64,000 nucleotides of DNA from positions 868,001 through 932,000 of the forward strand of contig OZ024845.1 of the NCBI GenBank assembly GCA_964017145.1. The letters run 5' to 3'. Under the pieces are notes generated by a model, which did no database searches, was not told the DNA's origin, and saw nothing but the letters and a program-made list of their open reading frames with translations. Below are positions 59,739 to 64,000 of the stretch, piece by piece; the first letter of the stretch is position 1, and each line of letters opens with the position of its first letter. This stretch comes from Agrocybe praecox. Lineage: Eukaryota; Basidiomycota; Agaricomycetes; Agaricales; Agrocybaceae. Made by a program: the position numbers and the translations under genes.

Positions 59739-60756
59739 CTATTGTGTAGAAGGAATTTTACCAAGTAGCTCTGCAATCAAATATTCCTGTTCTTTGAAAA
59801 GAGAGTCCCTACGTCTATTTAGGTTTATGATTTGGTCCGTAACTAGTTTAGAATTTTCAGTGTTTATCATCAGTCTCTTTTTAAGCACCTGCATATCAAG
59901 TTTGTCGGTATCACTTGAGCGCCTCTTTTTCTGACTGGTTTGATGTATTTTTGTATCAAACATAGGGGTATTGGAAGAGGGAATATCTTTTGTATGTTCA
60001 ATGCCATAGAATTCATCATGTGTAGCTTGCACAGCATGATTAAGGCCCTCAACTGGAGATAGGATCTGTAACGAGTGATGAGCCATTATTACAATGCCAT
60101 GAAATATGTGCTTACACCTGAGGAACTGTCGTTCCAAGGAGGAGGCTGTCGCTGTGCACACTCTGTATCTGAGCTCATCAAACTTGACGCATTAACTTTC
60201 AAATTAACGCGCTCTTGTTCCTGAACACAGCTTTCACAGCAGCATCCTGGGCATTGGCAATAGCAGCATCCAATAGAGGACTCAGAAGACCCAGTCTCGT
60301 TCTTGTTGTCCTCATCATTGTCGTACGGCTGAACTTCTATGCAATTACAACATATGCGAGAGTGAGAATTTGAACAATCCCTTTGGTGTTTGATTTGCTG
60401 ATAATTTATTCCTGTGTCAATAAGTCCAGAATCTTATTCAATGGAATTAGTTCGTTAAAGATATATCCAGTGAGAAACATACCTTGTGAACCTGTCTTGT
60501 TAATCATCGTCAATGTGTTATCTTGACTAAGTTGTGGGGTAGATTTATGAATAGCTATATTTGCCAATTGTTGTCCAGATTTTCTTAGAATAGATGCACC
60601 CATAGAGGAAAGAAACTCCTTAAGTTTCTATGAAAATCGTCAGTAAATTGCAAAAATTATACTAAAGTGTGAGTTTGTAGCACATACCCTGGGAGACCGT
60701 TCATAATCTACGGATGACTCTATAACTTCACCAATATTTTCTGAATGAGCTGGCAT
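59739..60756 (-). CDS. Cysteine-cluster protein with C-terminal coiled coil (278 aa)
   Basis: Exons 60756-60688, 60627-60483, 60411-60116 and 60065-59739 join in phase to 278 residues with no lesion. The third exon has a dense cysteine cluster, RICCNCIEVQP followed by SIGCCYCQCPGCCCESC, which could bind several zinc ions or another metal. The C-terminal exon is helical and charged (KKRLMINTENSKLVTDQIIN, then RRRDSLFKEQEYLIAELLGK), likely a coiled coil. I do not recognise the family. The gene converges on the cyclin gene with only about 20 bp between stops. Confidence 0.6.
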
Positions 60757-60947
60757 AGTAAAGGACCAAAGGTACTTATGTGAAAGCAAATTTAATGTGA
60801 TATAACAGTCTGCATTCATGCTGGAAATTCAACACATATTTGCTGTTCAACATCACGTGAGGATTACAACGACTGCAGTCAAATAGATAAGGGAAAATCA
60901 AGTTGGACGAGATTTTATTTTTAAAAAGCTAAGAGACTATATACTGA

Positions 60948-61538
60948 CTATGCAAAGTTATTCCAATAACTCCAATCAGAAACATCTATCAACATCCAAT
61001 CTTCTTGAGCGCCTGCAAAAACTAGAGGAGAAAAAAGAAGAGACGGCACATCATTGGAGGAAAGAACAAGGTCTGGTCTATTATCAGAGCCAGATAATAG
61101 AGTTGTGGCTGAAGTGGACATGGAAAGCGGTGGTGTAGTTGAAGTTGATGCTGGAGACTTGATAGCTTGGTGGCCCTTAGTCGAAGATGCATCAGATATT
61201 GTATGAGGAAGGTGTATTTTCAGAACAGGGCGGGAAGGGTGAGAAGGGAGGGAAGGACTGATAGATTGCGTAGAAGATATTTTGGCAGTTTTTGTAATGG
61301 TAATGGGTAGTTCATGTTGTCTAACATGCACTTCAGCTTTTGTGTAGAGAACACATTGTTCATCCTGTCAGTAGTGCGCACATACGTCAAGGACTCAAGG
61401 TTCAGTTCAGGGTATTAGAAAGAAACGTACCTTCATATCAACCTCTGAAATAAGAGTAGTAGCCACAAGTTCCAAGTTATTGATGTCATGGCCTTGGTGA
61501 TATATTATATCATTGTCGTGAATAATGGCTTTTGCCAT
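60948..61538 (-). CDS. Small Ser/Pro/Thr-rich hypothetical protein
   Basis: Exons 61538-61431 and 61364-60948 give 174 residues. The N-terminal exon reads MAKAIIHDNDIIYHQGHDIN and then NLELVATTLISEVDMK; the second starts DEQCVLYTKAEVHVRQHELP and becomes Ser/Pro-rich. It ends DWMLIDVSDWSYWNNFA, an aromatic acidic tail like a peptide ligand. No family was recognised. It is transcribed in the same direction as the cysteine-cluster gene. Confidence 0.5.
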
Positions 61539-61721
61539 TGAGAAAAGAAGGAAGTTTACAAAGCAGGAGTACAATGTTGACGCGCGCACACAGCACAACT
61601 GATGCCCAGATGGAGGCAACTTGATAGAAGTAGTTTTTGACCTTTGAGCCTGCAACTGAATTTAATAGGTGCGATTTGGGTGCGATTGCGCTCTCGTACC
61701 CTGAGGCTCTCAGTAAGTGCG

Positions 61722-61755
61722 TGGGAAAAATGTGGCACTGACCACATTTTTCCCA
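61722..61755. other. Perfect 14-bp inverted repeat with 6-nt loop
   Basis: TGGGAAAAATGTGG, loop CACTGA, then CCACATTTTTCCCA. It could form a hairpin or be a dyad binding site. It lies about 180 bp upstream of the start of the Ser/Pro-rich gene at 61538. Confidence 0.85.
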
Positions 61756-62131
61756 GGGTACCCATGTAGTCGTTAATGACCATTGACACAACACAACATG
61801 ATATGATATGACATGTCAACTCCACTGTTGTGCATGTGTTCCCATACAGCTTCTCTAAGGACGACATAGTAGACAGACCATTGCAGCTTGATTGCAGCCG
61901 CCAAGTTAGATGATCATTGATTAGATTAGATTTACATAATCACGTGCTATCTAGATTACAGTTCACCACTTGCAAAACCAAACAGATCTGATGCAGATCT
62001 GATGAGAAATGGGTGCCTGGACAGTCATTGATTCATCACCCTGTCCCTCCCCCTGCTTTTGGTCATCAACACTTTCCTGCTATGTCCGGCAATAGCTTCA
62101 GGTCTAAGCCACACTCTATCTTGTTGGGCTC

Positions 62132-62314
62132 CCAAGTCCCCGCCCATTCCCTGGACCCCATAAGCTCCACAAATCGCTCCCCCTTACTGTCTTCCTCTGC
62201 AACCGCCTACAGTATGCCTTGACTGGTCGTAAAGTCACCTTGATTGTCAAGCAGCGCTTGATCAAATTTTATGGAAAGGTCTGCACCAACCCTATCTACT
62301 CCACTGGATTCCAG
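62132..62314 (+). pseudogene. RPS4 fragment: Ribosomal protein eS4 (RPS4) exon fragment
   Basis: A 61-codon stretch reads PSPRPFPGPHKLHKSLPLTV, then FLCNRLQYALTGRKVTLIVK and QRLIKFYGKVCTNPIYSTGF, matching the N-terminal region of eS4 (PRPSxGPHKLR, LRNRLKYALTG, GKVRTDxxYPxGF). Several normally invariant residues are changed: R to H, R to C, D to Y, R to C. Upstream DNA does not continue the gene, and downstream it joins a RING-like sequence at once. It is a fragment, not a functional ribosomal gene. Confidence 0.75.
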
Positions 62315-62577
62315 GGTGTGTCATCTGTGCAAGCTGTTGCGAAACCATCGTCGATAAAACCTATCCCCAGCTTGCACCTGTATGCCCCTTCTGTCACAAA
62401 AAATTCACCGCTGATTCTGTGCACCTCATTCGTATGGATTTCACGACTTCTGGATGGAGCATCCCAAGAATCCATATTCCTCAGCGCTGCTCTTTTACGT
62501 GCTATTTCCATGAATCATGTAGCACATTCGGACGCGAGCAAGGTTTCCAAGGCTGCGAAAGTCAACACGAAAAATAA
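62314..62577 (+). pseudogene. RING-finger C-terminal half fragment
   Basis: The frame GCVICASCCETIVDKTYPQL, then APVCPFCHKKFTADSVHLIR and MDFTTSGWSIPR contains C-x2-C...C-P-F-C spacing like the second half of a RING domain, and ends at TAA 62575-62577. The first zinc ligands are missing; the sequence starts exactly where the eS4 piece ends, in a different frame. Confidence 0.5.
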
Positions 62578-62662
62578 CACCATCGCCAGCACCATTCAAC
62601 ACGCCTCAGAGAGAAGTTCCAATCATTGACATCAATATCAGCAGCAGCAGCAGGTACCGCCT

Positions 62663-64000
62663 TTGCCACTGGCTGTACCCCCTCTACCAACGACCTCAAT
62701 GAGCCCTCGAGTCGGTATGGGTATGGGTATCCTAGGCGCTAATGAGATGATGGGTGCTAGTATCACAGCCACGCATGAGCAACAGCAGCAGCACACAGCA
62801 TACAACCCCCTCCTCGCACACTACATCAACCCCTCCATGCTCCCGCCAACATACAGCGTCCACACCACATTCCCTATCACGCAGCACAACCTCATCATGC
62901 CCTTCGTCTCCTCCATCACCCCATCCGCCAAGTAAATCCTCGATCTGCTCAATGTGTATGCGCACCTGGGGATGCCAAAGCCATACATCCATCTGGTGGG
63001 GCGCCTGGTAGCCATGGCGCTTGATGCGTGGGGCGTGGGGAACGGGGGAAGGTTTGTGAGGAGCGGTTGTAGGCCGAATACGGTGCTGAGGCTGGTGTTG
63101 TGTAAGAGAATGGGAAAGGAGATGGGAAAGGGGGGAAAGATGGTGCCAAAGGAGAAGGTATTAGGGAGGGGGAGGGGATTTGGATTTGGATGGGAAGGAG
63201 GGGGAGAAGGCTATGGGTGAGAAGGAGAAGGACAATGGGAAGGAGGTCAAGGTCGAGAAGGAGGTCAAGGTCGAGAAGGCGGTCGAGGAGGTCGAGAAGG
63301 AGGACAAGTGGATGTTGTCATTGGGAATGTTTGTGTTGAGGGATTTGAAAGCAAATGAGGAGGTTGTGCTTGAATAGGAGTGGGACGATAGGAATGCGGT
63401 CCACTGTTTGCCTGCCCTGTTGAGTATGCCGGAGATGTTTCTGTGAGTTGTTTTTGTTTTCTAATTTTGTTTCTTTGTTCTCTTGACTCTATTTATTTAT
63501 TCTTTTTTTTTTCCAGTTGTTATTACGTCTAGCATACCGGTACTTTACTCCTTCTCAGCCTTCATCGTGTCCATCGCCGTTGCCATCAATGTCGAATTTG
63601 AATTCAGATTTGAATTCATATTTCAACCCTAACCAAAACCACCATCAACACCGTCATCCCCACACAAACAGAAATGGCACCCAAAATTTATCCATATCCA
63701 ACTCCAACAACATCATTCGCGCCTTCCTCCACGGACCCGCTCTTTCGAACCACGACGACACACAACTATCATCCGCTATTCATTAACTCGCCTACGCCTA
63801 CGCGCCATGCACCCGAAACCACCGCAACGAAACCGACAAATACAAACAGCCCTCAGGAACTCCAACAACTCCTCAATCGGATGAACAACATCCTGCACGC
63901 GCTCTCGTCCACATTCACGATGTGTGCGAGCTGTACGTGCGCGAGGAACTGTGCGTTGACGCAGATCGCTGCATTTGTTGATCGGCTGGAAGGTGGAGGT
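62663..64000 (+). pseudogene. SET-domain (Set3/Set4-like) gene, broken, runs off the window
   Basis: The blocks YAHLGMPKPYIHLVG, GNGGRFVRSGCRPNTVLRLV, LSLGMFVLRDLKANEEVVLE and EWDDRNAVHCLPAL are in the order of a SET domain of the Set3/Set4/MLL5 type (RFVRxSCxPN, then ALxDIxxxEExxLxWEWD). TAA at 62933-62935 splits the frame before YAHLG. The frame then ends at TGA 63218-63220 and resumes shifted. TAG at 63375-63377 replaces the Trp of WEWD (TGG to TAG). After an intron near 63443-63517, a Cys-containing exon near the right edge (ILHALSSTFTMCASCTCARN) belongs to the same family. Between the blocks is a Lys/Glu/Gly-rich expansion. Confidence 0.6.

Noticed and set aside
58442..64000. Right terminus of the Plavaka element within the window
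   Set aside because: I searched by eye for the complement of CATCAGGAAAAACAC and for CACTA-like ends and found none.

Overview
The window looks like a repeat-rich accessory region of a mushroom-forming basidiomycete (Agaricomycetes). Genes are split by very short introns (about 47-70 nt, GT-AG). Two transposase families typical of Agaricomycetes are present: a KDZ transposase with a CxC2-type cysteine cluster, and a Plavaka (CACTA-related) transposase. I name no species. Family names come from remembered motifs; no database search was run. Exon borders were deduced by hand from splice sites and reading phase.

Layout. 1-4.6 kb: three genes of the kind that travel with KDZ elements, including a protein whose N-terminus resembles the RNase H1 hybrid-binding domain. 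5.4-6.5 kb: a tandem array of a ~132-bp unit encoding a peptide that resembles a linker of the adjacent KDZ transposase. 6.85-10.7 kb: a KDZ transposase, complete apart from one in-frame TGA. 11.2-13.9 kb: a stand-alone KDZ C-terminal ORF and a repeat-containing unknown protein, also cut by one TGA. 14-17.4 kb: satellite-like, LTR-like and low-complexity DNA. 18.5-19.4 kb: a ~0.9-kb element with an 8-bp target duplication, sitting in one copy of a dispersed duplication whose empty site is preserved elsewhere in the window. 20.4-24.4 kb: a ~4-kb giant imperfect palindrome. 24.5-25.7 kb: a solo LTR with TGTCA/TGACA ends and a 4-bp target duplication. 26.85-27.6 kb: a small element whose 22-bp ends match the left end of the Plavaka element.

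28.3-46.2 kb holds two P-loop GTPase genes of a basidiomycete-expanded type. Each lies near a copy of the same unknown duplicated gene segment. The region also has a 74-bp minisatellite lying downstream of or inside the first GTPase gene, and an acid phosphatase pseudogene. 46.4-51.6 kb contains decayed host genes, including a RAD6-type E2 pseudogene that has lost its catalytic cysteine. 52-55 kb carries CACTA-like terminal inverted repeats. 55.25-58.44 kb is an apparently intact Plavaka transposase. It is followed by three intact AT-rich genes: a PCL-like cyclin, a Cys-cluster protein and a Ser/Pro-rich protein. 62.1-64 kb is a patchwork of gene fragments: ribosomal protein eS4, a RING half-domain and a SET-domain gene.

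Transposases and their companion genes are the best-preserved genes here. Many of the genes that look like host genes are broken copies. The less ordinary signals are the cyclin and Cys-cluster genes beside the intact Plavaka transposase, the amplified KDZ linker peptide, the giant palindrome, and the E2 pseudogene.
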